Counted from the first letter of the stretch, positions 55,851 to 64,000 are shown. The stretch is DNA of 64,000 bases from Gemmata sp051859125 (GCF_051859125.1 NZ_JBHYGG010000302.1:23656-87655); one strand, 5' to 3'. The notes: a model not told the origin generated them from the letters alone. A program made the numbers and translations.

Positions 55851-56801
55851 TCAGAGCCCGGCCTGCTGGCGGAACTCGGCGAGCGACCCGGCCCGAGCCG
55901 CCGCCCCGGCCCACGCCCGGAGCCGGTCCTCGGCCGTGGTCGCGCGGACCCGGGCTTCGAGGTCCGGGGGCACCGCACCGAATTTATCGGCGAGGAGGTC
56001 GAGTAGCATCTCGGCCCGGCCCTCGACCCGGCCCTTGGCCTCGCCCTCAACAAGGCCCGTCGCCCGGCCCTTGGCCTCGCCCTGTGCGATCCAGGCGTTG
56101 ACCACCTTCGACTCGGTCATGTTCCACTCCTTCAACTGCTCGGCCCAGAAGTCCGCCCGGGCCGCCGCCTCCGCGAACACGAGCGCGAGCCCGGCGTACT
56201 CCGAGCGCCGCCGGCGGTCGGGCTCGGCCCCGGCGAGGCGCTTCCAGCGGTCGGCGACCCCGGCCGCGTCCGCACCGGCCATGAGAGGCACCCACGGCAG
56301 CAGGCACCGCGACCGCCGCCCGGCCTCGATCTCGTCCAGGAGGGGCTCGGCCGGCTCCCGCTCCGGGTTGCGCTCCACCACCGCGAGGCGCGTGGCGAGT
56401 CCGGTCGCGGGCCACTCCATGTGCCGGGACGCGGTCCCCGCACCTGTCAGGTTAACAACTGCGGCCCCGACGTGGAACCGGCTCCCCCGCTCCGCGTCGG
56501 GCTTGGCCGCGAGCCACAGCGCCGAGAGGTACCCGAGGAGCCGCCCGAACATGAGCGGGTCCGGTTCGGTCTGGAACTCGACGGCGACGGCCCACGGGGT
56601 GCCGTGGGTGGCCGGGTCCTCCAGGCTCGCGACCGTGTCGCCGGTGCGGTCGTCGTCGGCCGGGAAGGGGACGCTCCGGGTGTCGAGCCAGCCGCGGAAC
56701 GCGATCCCCTCGGCCGGCGTGCCCAGCAGCCAGGCCAGGAAGCCCGGCGGGTCGAGCTTGGCCGCGAACCGGCTCGCCTGGTCGAACACGTTCTGCGCCA
56801 C
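55851..56801 (-). CDS. PD-(D/E)XK-type transposase-like / Rpn-like protein
   Basis: The protein has 316 residues. Its N-terminal half has the order expected of the Rpn-like PD-(D/E)XK nuclease fold (GFLAWLLGTPAEGIAFRGWL, then PWAVAVEFQTEPDPLMFGRL, where E-x-Q stands in for E-x-K). The C-terminal part repeats EAKGRATGLVEGEAKGRVEG, a short coiled linker seen in this family, and ends in a small helical domain. Rpn proteins promote recombination or act as mobile-element genes and are highly amplified in planctomycetes. Activity is unproven. It lies 61 bases downstream of the tmRNA 5-prime end on the same strand. Confidence 0.75.
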   Translation of the reverse strand: MAQNVFDQASRFAAKLDPPGFLAWLLGTPAEGIAFRGWLDTRSVPFPADDDRTGDTVASLEDPATHGTPWAVAVEFQTEPDPLMFGRLLGYLSALWLAAKPDAERGSRFHVGAAVVNLTGAGTASRHMEWPATGLATRLAVVERNPEREPAEPLLDEIEAGRRSRCLLPWVPLMAGADAAGVADRWKRLAGAEPDRRRRSEYAGLALVFAEAAARADFWAEQLKEWNMTESKVVNAWIAQGEAKGRATGLVEGEAKGRVEGRAEMLLDLLADKFGAVPPDLEARVRATTAEDRLRAWAGAAARAGSLAEFRQQAGL

Positions 56802-56826
56802 GGCCCCTCCTCGCCCGCGGGCGGCG

Positions 56827-59172
56827 TCACTTCGGGTCGGCCGGGAACCACACCTTCTCCCAGTACTCGCGGCTGTACTCGCCCTTGGTCGCCGGGAACG
56901 CGCGGGCCGGCAGGCGGTCGAACAGTTCCTTCATCTGGTCCCGGGTCTGGAGCGACAGGCCGGGCTCGTTCTTCTGCTTGAACGCGTGGTACACGAGGCT
57001 CAGGATGATGAGTTCGTCGACGGTGCCGCGGTGCCGCTCCAGGAGCGCCGGGGCCTCCGCGAGCAGGTCCTTCGGGTTGTGCATCTGCTGGTACGTCTGG
57101 AGCACCCGGAGCCCGGCCTGGAGCCGGACCCAGGTGTCGCGCTCGCTCAGCTTGCCGTCCTTCTTCTGCTTCGCGTCGGCGTCGGCGACCACCTGCTTGA
57201 ACAGCTTGATCGCCTCGTCCCGCATGCGGGTCACGCTGGCCGCGTCGGGGGCGCTGGCCCCGGACACGCCGGCCCGCTGGATCAGGCAGATGCCCAGGAA
57301 CAGCCGGCCCAGCGGCGCCTCCGGGCCGCCGGGATACTCGGTCACCTGCTTGCGGAGCCACACCTCGGCCTCGGCGTAGTTGTTGGTCCGCATCACCTCG
57401 TACCCCAGGCCGACCAGCGCCAGCTCGTGGTACTCGCGCTCCGCCGGGGTCACCGTCTCCTGCTTGGCGACCTGCTCCAGCAGGTTGCGGCCGAGGTCGG
57501 CGAGTTCCGGCTTGTGGCTGTCGAGGAACTGGCGGCCCAGGCGGTACCGCACGGCGGTCGAGATCGGGGTGGTCCGGGCCATCGCCTCGTTGAGCGCCTT
57601 GATCGCGTCGCCGGGCCGCTTCCCGGCGACGAGCGCCTCGGCCAGTTCGGCCAGCACGCCGCTGACGGTCGGGTCGGGCAGCGACGGGAGCTGCACCGCG
57701 GCCTCCAGCACCGCCACGGTGCGGGCCGGGTCGCCGGCGGCCTTGTACATCCCCGCGGCCCGGCGGAGCGTGTCGACCTTCGCGGTCGGGGCCGGCTGCG
57801 ACCCGGCCAGCGCCTCGTACTCGGCGGCCGCGGCCAGCGCCGTCGGCTTGAAGTCCTTGCCGTCCCGCTGGAGGGCGGTGGCCCACGCGGCGAGCGTCTC
57901 GGCCTTCTTCTCGCGGGCCCGGCTCGGGGCCACCACCGCGTAGCTCTCCACGACCCGCGCCGCGGCCTCGTACGCCCCGTCGACGGTCAGCACCGTGACC
58001 CCGAGTTCGAACACCGGGAGCAGGTCGTTGAGCGGGATCAGGGTGTTCGTGTAGTCCTTGCGGGCCGCGACCCCCTTGAGGGCGGCCGCGAGCAGGTCGG
58101 GCACGGCCGCGCGCCCGGCCGCGTCGGTCCCCTTCAGCAGCAGCTCGGCCAGGCGGATCGACGCGGACCGGGCCTCGTCGTTGGTCCCCTTCGCCGACTC
58201 CTCGAACAGCTTCGTGGCCGCCGCGAGATCCTTGGTGTTCAGCCGGCACAGGCCGAGGTAGTACGCGGTGGTCGCGCGGGCCTCCTGCGACGCCCCGGGG
58301 GCGGACCGGACGGCCTCCCAGTCCCGGGCCGCGCCGAGCCAGTCCTCGTCGGCCATGCGGACCCGGGCCAGCAGCGCCTTGGCCGGGGCGACGACCTCGG
58401 GCGGCGCGTCCGGGCCGATCTGCTCGAGCCACTTCCTCGCGAGGTCCGGCTCTCTGCGGCGGACGTGGACGTCGGCCAGTTGGAGCCGGGCGCGGGCCAG
58501 GGACGCGGGCGGCGTGGCGATCCCCGCCGAGGTGAGGTACCGGGTGAGGGCGTCCTTCGCGGCGTTGAGGTCGGGCGGGGCCAGCCGCAGGGCGAGGTCC
58601 GCGAGCAGCCGCTGCGCGTCGCCCGGGTCCTCGTTCGCGGGCGAGCCGGCGAGCAGGCTCATGAGGAGCCGGACGTCGGCGGGGCTCGCGGCGGCCGGGA
58701 GCCCGACCCCGGCGCGGGCCTTCGCGGACCGGAACGCGAGCCGCGGGCCGTCGGCCGGGTCCCGCAACTGTTCCGCGGTGATCAGGTCGAAGTGCTGCCG
58801 GGCGAGGGTCCAGTGGGTGCGGGCCTCGTCGGCGGCGGGGGTCAGCTCCGCGAGCCGGGCGTACCCGCTGCCGAGCGCGAAGTGCGCGGCGGTCGCGTAC
58901 TCGGGGAACGCGTCGCACCGGGCCGCGACCCGGGTGAGCAGGTCCCGGAGGTCGTCGCGGTCCGGGTTCACCTTCTCGTAGGCGGTCCGGAGCGCGGCGA
59001 GCTCGCGGGTGTAGTCCGCGGTCGGGTCCGGCGTGCCGAGGGGGAGCCACCCCTGCCACGCGCCCACGAAGACCGCGACCCCGAGCAGGAACGCCGGCAC
59101 CTGCCAGACGTGCCGCGTGGGGTCGGGTCGGTACTTGGTTGCCGCCGGGCGGTCGGCCGTGTCCGTGGCCAT
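56827..59172 (-). CDS. Membrane-anchored TPR protein
   Basis: ATG 59172 (MATDTADRPAATKYRPDPTR) gives 781 residues; the open extension upstream lacks domain character. A single transmembrane segment lies at about 25-45 (VPAFLLGVAVFVGAWQGWLP). The rest is an array of TPR-like helices, for example LARKWLEQIGPDAPPEVVAP, ARATTAYYLGLCRLNTKDLA, GDAIKALNEAMARTTPISTA and YAEAEVWLRKQVTEYPGGPE. Such proteins usually organise envelope protein complexes. It ends 25 bases before the start of the transposase-like gene on the same strand, so they may be co-transcribed. The function is unknown. Confidence 0.85.
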   Translation of the reverse strand: MATDTADRPAATKYRPDPTRHVWQVPAFLLGVAVFVGAWQGWLPLGTPDPTADYTRELAALRTAYEKVNPDRDDLRDLLTRVAARCDAFPEYATAAHFALGSGYARLAELTPAADEARTHWTLARQHFDLITAEQLRDPADGPRLAFRSAKARAGVGLPAAASPADVRLLMSLLAGSPANEDPGDAQRLLADLALRLAPPDLNAAKDALTRYLTSAGIATPPASLARARLQLADVHVRRREPDLARKWLEQIGPDAPPEVVAPAKALLARVRMADEDWLGAARDWEAVRSAPGASQEARATTAYYLGLCRLNTKDLAAATKLFEESAKGTNDEARSASIRLAELLLKGTDAAGRAAVPDLLAAALKGVAARKDYTNTLIPLNDLLPVFELGVTVLTVDGAYEAAARVVESYAVVAPSRAREKKAETLAAWATALQRDGKDFKPTALAAAAEYEALAGSQPAPTAKVDTLRRAAGMYKAAGDPARTVAVLEAAVQLPSLPDPTVSGVLAELAEALVAGKRPGDAIKALNEAMARTTPISTAVRYRLGRQFLDSHKPELADLGRNLLEQVAKQETVTPAEREYHELALVGLGYEVMRTNNYAEAEVWLRKQVTEYPGGPEAPLGRLFLGICLIQRAGVSGASAPDAASVTRMRDEAIKLFKQVVADADAKQKKDGKLSERDTWVRLQAGLRVLQTYQQMHNPKDLLAEAPALLERHRGTVDELIILSLVYHAFKQKNEPGLSLQTRDQMKELFDRLPARAFPATKGEYSREYWEKVWFPADPK

Positions 59173-59305
59173 GTGCGGAGTCCCGTGGTGCGCAGTTACC
59201 CGCCGAGAGTAGACCGCGACCCGCGAGCGCCCGTCAAGCCCAACCGCCGGCGGGGCCACGCGGCGCTTCAGGGTGATTCCGTGTGTCACACGGGGTTGTT
59301 CAGGT

Positions 59306-59383
59306 GTACCCCCTCGCTGGCGCTCCGGGTTCGCCCAGCGGCTGGCTTTCCGGGCGCACCCGGAGCGCCAGCGCGGGGGTGCG
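59306..59383. repeat. Family C inverted repeat
   Basis: The left arm ACCCCCTCGCTGGCGCTCCG and the right arm CGGAGCGCCAGCGCGGGGGT are near-exact reverse complements around about 25 bases. It belongs with the hairpins at 46651-46713 and 8526-8583, and lies between the divergent-looking ends of the TPR and sulfatase genes. Confidence 0.8.
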
Positions 59384-59430
59384 TCTCACCCAGTTCCAAT
59401 CCCCGGGTCGCCCCGCCCAACCGCCGGCCG

Positions 59431-60741
59431 TCACTTCTTCCCGGGGCTCCACCAGGCGTCGAGCGCCTTCGCCAGCTCCGCCACCTTCTCCGGGTGCTTC
59501 GCCGCGAGGTCGGTGCGCTCGTCCGGGTCGGCCAGCACGTCGTACAACTCGGTGCGGCCGCCCTTCACGTTCGGCGCGTGCGGCACGATCAGCTTCCAGT
59601 TCCCCTCGACGACCCACCGGTGCTGGAGGTTCGCCGCCGGGTCCGCGATGTCGACGGCGTTGTGCTCGAACGTCGCCCCGAACACCGCCGCCCGGCCCGC
59701 GACCCGCTTCGCGTCGAGCAGGTCCACCCCCGGCATGTCCTGGGTCGGCTTCGCCCTGACCGCCGCGAGCACCGTCGGCGCGACGTCGATCGAACTCGCG
59801 AGCCGGTCGCTGGTGCCCGGCTTCACCTTGCCGGGCCACTTCACGATGATCGGGGTCCGGAGCCCGCCGTCGTACTGCGACCGCTTCGACCGCGGGGCGT
59901 AGTTCGGCGAGTCGGGCTCCTGCACCCAGCCGTTGTCGTGCAGGTAGATCACGATGGTGTTCTCGGCCTGCCCGGTCTTCTCCAGCCCGGCCAGCAGCTC
60001 GCCGACCGTCTCGTCGAACCACTCGCACATGGCCCAGTACTTCGCGACGTGGACCGACTTGGTCTTGTCCTTGTACTTGTTGAGCAGCCGCTCGGGCGGG
60101 TTGTGGGGCGTGTGCGGCATCATCGGGGCGTACCACACGAAGAACGGCCTGGCGTCCTTCTTGGCCTTGTCGAGGAAGTCGAGCACGGGCCGGACCCCCT
60201 CGCGGCCGATCCTCAGCCCCTCGTCGCCGTGGCGGCCGCCCTTCGCCGGGTCGCCGTGCGTCATCCCCTCGGTGAACCCGCCGCACCGGCAACTGTTCCC
60301 CTCCCACCACTTCCCGGCCTGGAAGCTGGCGTACCCCTCCTTCTCCAGCAGCCGCGCGAGGTTCGGCGACTTCTCGAACAGCGCCACCATCTCCTCCCGC
60401 TGCTTGAGGTAGCCCGGGTTCTTCGCGGCCTGGCCCGGGGGCAGCCCCTTCGGGAGCGGCGGGTCGTTCGACGTGATCTTGTGCTGGTGCGGGAACAGGC
60501 CGGTGACCATCGTGGCGAGGCTGGCCCGGCACAGGCTGGTCGGGACGTACCCGCGCTTGAAGAGGAGCCCTTCCGACGCGAGCTTGTCGAGGTGCGGGGT
60601 CTTGATGTGCTCGTGGCCCATGAACCCGTAGTCGGTCCAGGCCTGGTCGTCGCCGACGATGAGGACGACGTTGGGCGGCGCGGCCGCGGCCGGCGCGGCG
60701 AGCGCCAGTGCGACCGCGAGTGCGGAGAGGGAGCGGAACAT
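59431..60741 (-). CDS. Secreted sulfatase, CRASL active-site variant
   Basis: The product has 436 residues from ATG 60741. A signal peptide (about 1-20) is followed by a sulfatase fold: metal ligands D31-D32 in VLIVGDDQAWTD, then C71 in PTSLCRASLATMVTGLFPHQ, and later HDNGW and DGGLRTPIIVKWPGK. The usual C-x-P-x-R formylglycine motif is replaced by C-R-A-S-L. The candidate Cys is in the right position, but Pro and Arg are missing, so modification is uncertain. Sulfatases of this family hydrolyse sulfate esters of polysaccharides. It lies on the minus strand, separate from other catabolic genes. Confidence 0.9.
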   Translation of the reverse strand: MFRSLSALAVALALAAPAAAAPPNVVLIVGDDQAWTDYGFMGHEHIKTPHLDKLASEGLLFKRGYVPTSLCRASLATMVTGLFPHQHKITSNDPPLPKGLPPGQAAKNPGYLKQREEMVALFEKSPNLARLLEKEGYASFQAGKWWEGNSCRCGGFTEGMTHGDPAKGGRHGDEGLRIGREGVRPVLDFLDKAKKDARPFFVWYAPMMPHTPHNPPERLLNKYKDKTKSVHVAKYWAMCEWFDETVGELLAGLEKTGQAENTIVIYLHDNGWVQEPDSPNYAPRSKRSQYDGGLRTPIIVKWPGKVKPGTSDRLASSIDVAPTVLAAVRAKPTQDMPGVDLLDAKRVAGRAAVFGATFEHNAVDIADPAANLQHRWVVEGNWKLIVPHAPNVKGGRTELYDVLADPDERTDLAAKHPEKVAELAKALDAWWSPGKK

Positions 60742-61286
60742 GGCAGTGTCTCGCGTGGCGGAGCGAAGTGGGGCGACGCGGGGATAGTGTACGCGGCGCA
60801 CCCGCGCAACGAAACACGGAACCGGAATCACGGCGCAGGGACTGTGGGACTCGTCCCGTCCCGCCCGGACGTGCGGCTCTCCTGGGACGGCGGGGTCAGC
60901 GAACCGCCGAAGCGCCCGTGCGCCCCGGGGCGTCTCGATCGCGACGCGGCGGTTGAGGTGACGGCCGAAATCGGTTGCGGAAGGCGGGGGGAGGGGTCTC
61001 CGCAAACGATGCGAACTCCTCGCAAAGGCTTCCAACTCTTCGCAAACGAGGCGAACTCTTCGCGAACGATGCGGAGAGCCTCGCAAATGAGCCCAACTCT
61101 CCGCGCGAATCGTTCGCGTCTGACAGAAACTCGGACCTCAACTCCACCCGGCGTAAGCCGCGACTGGACTGGTGAGGAGTTGGAAGCCCCGAGCCGACGG
61201 ATCGGTGGCCACAATCCGATCCAGCTTGTCGCGTGCTCTGTTCGGTGTATGGTGTGGCGGAACCGCCCACCGCCGGGGTATTCCGA
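60742..61286. other. Intergenic region with short tandem-like repeats, no gene
   Basis: Between 61007 and 61110 short units of the form GCGAACTCTTCGCAAA, CCAACTCTTCGCAAAC and GCGAACTCTTCGCGAA recur about five times with changes. The remainder has no supported reading frame. It separates the sulfatase (minus strand) from the lipoprotein (plus strand), so should contain both promoters. Confidence 0.5.
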
Positions 61287-61757
61287 ATGCGTGTTGTGCT
61301 GGTCGGCTTCCTGATCCCCCTCTCGGCGGGGTGCGCGGCAATGGGCCATCACGCGGGCGTGCTCGCGACCGCTGCCAGCGGCCCGGACGTTCCGCCAGCC
61401 GTGGTCCGCAACGACGGCGAGTTCGACGACTTTCTTGATCAGGTGCGCGGCCGGCCGGAGCCGGGCACAAACGACCCGGACAGTTTGGTAGTGCGGTTGG
61501 AGGCCAGCCGCCCGAACTTCGATCGTCAGGTCGTTGTTCTGGTGCGGCACGACGCCAGCTCGGGGTCCACTTTCGGGTTCAGCACCCGCACCCGCGGAGA
61601 GACGCTGGTGTGCGACATCCAGACGCGCCGGGTCGGCACTGTCCGCGACCACCGGCCGTACTGGTTCGCCGTGGCGGTCGATCGACCCGGCCCAGAGCGG
61701 GTCGAGGTTCGGGTGGACGGTCAACCGCAGCCCAGCACGGCGCGGACCGGGCCGTGA
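61287..61757 (+). CDS. Small lipoprotein of unknown function
   Basis: This encodes 156 residues from ATG 61287. The N-terminus MRVVLVGFLIPLSAGCAAMG has a lipobox LSAGC with Cys at 16. The mature part is beta-rich (VVVLVRHDASSGSTFGFSTR, ETLVCDIQTRRVGTV, YWFAVAVDRPGPERVEVRVD). No family is recognised. The frame is open slightly upstream, but this start gives a lipobox in the correct position. It lies 126 bases before the TIGR02996-SUKH gene on the same strand. Confidence 0.75.
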   Translation: MRVVLVGFLIPLSAGCAAMGHHAGVLATAASGPDVPPAVVRNDGEFDDFLDQVRGRPEPGTNDPDSLVVRLEASRPNFDRQVVVLVRHDASSGSTFGFSTRTRGETLVCDIQTRRVGTVRDHRPYWFAVAVDRPGPERVEVRVDGQPQPSTARTGP

Positions 61758-61883
61758 GTCGCCCAGGCGGCGAATCCCCTTGTCACGACGCACATTGCGG
61801 ATTACCCTGGCGGGCGTCCAACCGTGTTCGGCAGACCACAAACGCGGATCTGTGGAATCACAAATTCGGCGACCGGAGGTGCG

Positions 61884-62843
61884 ATGAGCGACGAGGCCGC
61901 GTTCCTGGCGGCGATCCGTGCCGCGCCGGACGACAACACGACCCGGCTCGTGTACGCCGACTGGCTGGCCGAGTCGGGTCGTGCCGAGGCCGCGTTCCTC
62001 CGTGCCGAACACGAACTCGCCGCACTCCCGCTCGGGAACCTGCGGTGGCACAGGGGGTTTGCCGGACTCCGGCAAGCCGCAGCGGGGCTGCCCCCAGAGT
62101 GGTGCCAGGCCGCCCGCCGGTATCCGCCGTCGCACTGGCTGGCGGCGGCCGCCCGGAGCGCCTGGACGCGGATCGAGGCGGTGTTACGGGCGACCGCGCC
62201 AGACCTGCTCGCGGCCCTGCCGGCCGGCGCGTCGCCCGAGGCCATCGCCGCGGCGGAACGGCGGCTGGGGGTCGAACTCCCGGCAGACGTACGTGAGTCC
62301 TACGCGGTCCACGACGGCAGCGGCGGGGTGGACCATGGTGCTGGGATCATCCCAACCGAATATTACGGATTTATGGGTGTTGCGCTCCACTCGCTGGATG
62401 AGATGGTCCGCGAATGGCAAATGTGGCAAGAGTGGCGGGGCGGCCAACCCGTCGAACCCCGTAGTTCGTTCTTGCCTCTGGAGGGTCCGGTCAAGGCGGA
62501 GCGGTCCAACCCCCGGTGGGTGCCCGTGACCTGGGATGGTGGTGGGTGCAACCTGGGCATCGACCTCGACCCGGCCCCCGGCGGAGTGCCAGGGCAGGTG
62601 ATCTTTCTCGATCACCTCAACTCGATGTGCGTGGTCGCCGAGGGGTGGTGGGCATTGCTTGAGCGGCTTGCGGCGGGCCTGGAGGCGGGCCGGTTGCGGT
62701 TCGAGGCCGGCGAGTTGGTGGCCGCAGACGCGGAGGCGGGATACACCGCTGCGTTGGAGTCGCTGATCGCAGACTTGAAGCACGCCGAACCGCTCTCATG
62801 GCCAACCGACTTGAGTAACAACGAAGCTCCCGGGCCGGGCTGA
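61884..62843 (+). CDS. TIGR02996 - SMI1/KNR4 (SUKH) protein
   Basis: ATG 61884 follows GGAGGT. The product has 319 residues. Residues 1-50 are a classic TIGR02996 domain (EAAFLAAIRAAPDDNTTRLV then YADWLAE). From about 120 a SUKH domain begins (AIAAAERRLGVELPADVRES, YAVHDGSGG), followed by VALHSLDEMVREWQMW, a later acidic-aromatic core and RWVPVTWDGGGCNLGIDLDP. SUKH proteins are frequent immunity proteins for polymorphic toxins, or regulators of wall synthesis. No toxin gene adjoins it. The upstream lipoprotein is on the same strand. Confidence 0.9.
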   Translation: MSDEAAFLAAIRAAPDDNTTRLVYADWLAESGRAEAAFLRAEHELAALPLGNLRWHRGFAGLRQAAAGLPPEWCQAARRYPPSHWLAAAARSAWTRIEAVLRATAPDLLAALPAGASPEAIAAAERRLGVELPADVRESYAVHDGSGGVDHGAGIIPTEYYGFMGVALHSLDEMVREWQMWQEWRGGQPVEPRSSFLPLEGPVKAERSNPRWVPVTWDGGGCNLGIDLDPAPGGVPGQVIFLDHLNSMCVVAEGWWALLERLAAGLEAGRLRFEAGELVAADAEAGYTAALESLIADLKHAEPLSWPTDLSNNEAPGPG

Positions 62844-62909
62844 GCGCCCGTCCTGACGCCTGTCGAAGCCCGACCCACTCGCACTCGTACACCGCTTGAA
62901 GATCGCTGG

Positions 62910-63051
62910 TAGACGCACGCGACGCTCTTGTCCCGCCCGAGGTCGAGGGCCAAAATGGTGTCCGTTGTCATCGCAAGCCTCAAATACGTGAGGGCGACCA
63001 CCCCTCATCGTAACGCACACGGCTTGCAGGGATTCTTTCGGCGGAGGGCGC
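62910..63051 (-). pseudogene. Decayed 5' end of an IS110-type transposase, copy 1
   Basis: On the minus strand an ATG at 62971 opens MTTDTILALDLGRDKSVACV, the start of the RuvC-like DEDD domain of IS110 transposases, and similarity stops about 20 codons in. The upstream 80 bases are shared with the copy at 63590-63706. The gene body is missing, so this is a fragment. Confidence 0.75.
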
Positions 63052-63055
63052 GCGG

Positions 63056-63565
63056 GTGGCCGACCTCGCATCGACACTTCGGGAGGTTCGGCCTGACGTG
63101 GCGGTGGACATCGTGGGCGGGCAAGAGGTGTTCCGGTTCCGACAGGTGACGCCCGCTCACACGTTCGAGGCGGTGGTCAAGGATGTTGGCGGGCGGATGA
63201 TCGAGTTGACCGCCCGCGACAGCTTCGACGAGCGGTTGGCCGCGTTCTTGCTCGATACGGCGGCGGACGTGGGTCTACCCGGCCCCCGCGCCCGCACGAT
63301 CCGCGTTGTCGCCGCCGAGTTCCCGCCACCCTGGGAGTTTGGGGCCGTCGTGGTCGTTCCGCCGGTGATCGCCAAGCGGTTCGAACACGAGTCGGCTGTC
63401 CTCCGACGGGTCACCTACTGGGTGTTGCCGGCGTTCGCTGGGGAGTTCACCGACGGAGCCGACGGATCAGCGTTCTGGCACCAACTCGAGCGCAAGGATG
63501 GTTGGCGGTCAGTGGTCGTCCGATGGGATCGGTCCCGGAAGACTCGACCGGTGTTTGACGCCTGA
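63056..63565 (+). CDS. Hypothetical protein between IS110-type remnants
   Basis: The product has 169 residues from GTG 63056, whose ribosome site GGAGGG lies inside the IS110-type repeat copy. The sequence is alpha/beta, for example VVKDVGGRMIELTARDSFDE, RTIRVVAAEFPPPWEFGAVV and HQLERKDGWRSVVVRWDRSR. No family is recognised. It follows the SUKH gene on the same strand and is slightly less GC-rich than the rest of the window; it may be an immunity-type or accessory gene. Confidence 0.6.
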   Translation: MADLASTLREVRPDVAVDIVGGQEVFRFRQVTPAHTFEAVVKDVGGRMIELTARDSFDERLAAFLLDTAADVGLPGPRARTIRVVAAEFPPPWEFGAVVVVPPVIAKRFEHESAVLRRVTYWVLPAFAGEFTDGADGSAFWHQLERKDGWRSVVVRWDRSRKTRPVFDA

Positions 63566-63589
63566 TGTGGTTGCGGTTGCTCCAGACGC

Positions 63590-63706
63590 CGCCCGAGGTC
63601 GAGGGCCAAAATGGTGTCGTCAGCGCAAGCCTCGAAAACGTGAAGGGCGATCACCCCTCATCGTGACGCACACGGCTTGCGGGATTCTTTCGGCGACGGA
63701 GGGCGC
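63590..63706 (-). pseudogene. Decayed 5' end of an IS110-type transposase, copy 2
   Basis: This 117-base segment is a direct repeat of 62934-63051. The minus-strand frame keeps DTILALDLGR, but the start codon is lost (CTGACG instead of ATGACA, with a small deletion). The body of the transposase is absent. Confidence 0.75.
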
Positions 63707-63940
63707 AGAGATGGGCGATGCGTGACGGTGCGGTGCGCGCGGGGAGGTCGGCGGTGCAAACCCGCCCTGGGTTAACTGCGAAAGCGGCCCGGCAGCTCCG
63801 GCAGAGCGTCCCGCGTTCACCGTACCGTCCCTCGTCGCCCGCCCGGCCAGCGTGTTCCGGGCATCGCGGCAGGCGCAGCTGCCCCAGGAACTTTAAGAAG
63901 CGGTGACGGAATGGACTGCGAGTCTGGGGTGTGGTTCAGG
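63707..63940. other. Terminal intergenic region, no gene
   Basis: About 230 bases between the IS110 remnant and the last repeat. A GGCGG-tgcaaac-CCGCC hairpin near 63755 looks like a tRNA T-arm, but no acceptor partner exists. No gene is supported. Confidence 0.4.
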
Positions 63941-64000
63941 TAGCACCCCTCACCCGCCGCTCGAAGACTCGCGGCGACCTCTCCCCGTAGGAACGGGGCG
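63941..64000. repeat. Family A repeat, copy 3 (cut by window end)
   Basis: The sequence begins CACCCCTCACCCGCCGCTCG and continues GAAGACTCGCGGCGACCTCT and CCCCGTAGGAACGGGGCG, matching the left arm of the family A repeats at 4852 and 49806. The other arm lies outside the window. Confidence 0.8.

Noticed and set aside
55389..56006. Plus-strand frame across the tmRNA region
   Set aside because: The DNA is a tmRNA gene on the opposite strand; the frame is accidental.
60828..62135. Minus-strand 435-codon frame over the lipoprotein and repeats
   Set aside because: Composition is typical of a shadow frame and it overlaps better-supported plus-strand genes.
63735..63790. tRNA-like T-arm (GGCGG tgcaaac CCGCC)
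   Set aside because: No acceptor-stem partner, D-arm or anticodon arm at the correct distance on either strand.

Overview
The window is high-GC bacterial DNA, very probably from a Gemmataceae-type planctomycete. The support is a combination of hallmark families: two genes opening with the TIGR02996 repeat-companion domain, a TIGR03066-type small secreted protein, two DUF1559 proteins (one with a prepilin-like N-terminus), a large WD40-caspase protein, many TPR proteins, a sulfatase, an alginate-export-type porin, a Ser/Thr kinase fused to signalling domains, and several families of dispersed GC-rich inverted repeats between genes. No rRNA or tRNA gene was seen. One stable RNA gene, a tmRNA, can be placed precisely.

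Layout. 1-8361: a TPR-rich locus (two minus-strand TPR proteins, then a plus-strand membrane protein, a DUF4159 membrane protein and a TPR protein). 8391-8583: two different hairpin repeats. 8641-15601: a tightly packed minus-strand signalling operon (Ser/Thr kinase-receiver-HD-GYP fusion, RedB-like redox protein, hybrid histidine kinase with HPt, response regulator with a cysteine-rich tail). 16301-20049: an iron-sulfur L-serine ammonia-lyase and a second hybrid kinase. 20156-23940: a two-domain glycosyltransferase, an AT-richer zinc-ribbon membrane protein and a GDP-L-fucose-synthase-like epimerase. 24283-30166: a Tat-exported TIM-barrel protein, a membrane-anchored WD40-caspase protein, a second WD40 protein and a possible small membrane protein. 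30159-34740: SGNH hydrolase, a 39-residue membrane peptide, Flp pilin, rhodanese, phosphate transporter, FHA protein. 35189-44679: porin, TIGR03066 protein, a large GH38-like protein with CrcB, an assembly gap inside a hairpin, two hypotheticals, SucD and a small membrane protein. 44881-49748: DUF1559 protein, polyprenyl glycosylphosphotransferase, a 58-residue protein and a TIGR02996 protein. 50021-54944: MoxR ATPase, a transglutaminase-like secreted protein, a lipoprotein and a DUF1559 prepilin. 55353-55804: tmRNA with promoter and terminator. 55851-60741: PD-(D/E)XK-type protein, TPR protein, sulfatase. 61287-64000: a mosaic end with a lipoprotein, a TIGR02996-SUKH protein, and a hypothetical gene between two decayed IS110-type 5-prime ends.

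How the genes relate. The clearest functional unit is the four-gene signalling operon at 8641-15601, where every junction is short or overlapping. The glycosyltransferase, fucose-synthase-like epimerase, glycosylphosphotransferase and alginate-export-type porin suggest exopolysaccharide capability, but they are scattered and do not form one operon. The intergenic DNA is unusually rich in near-perfect inverted repeats of at least five families, which probably act as REP/MITE-like elements or transcription barriers. One of them coincides with an N-gap in the assembly.
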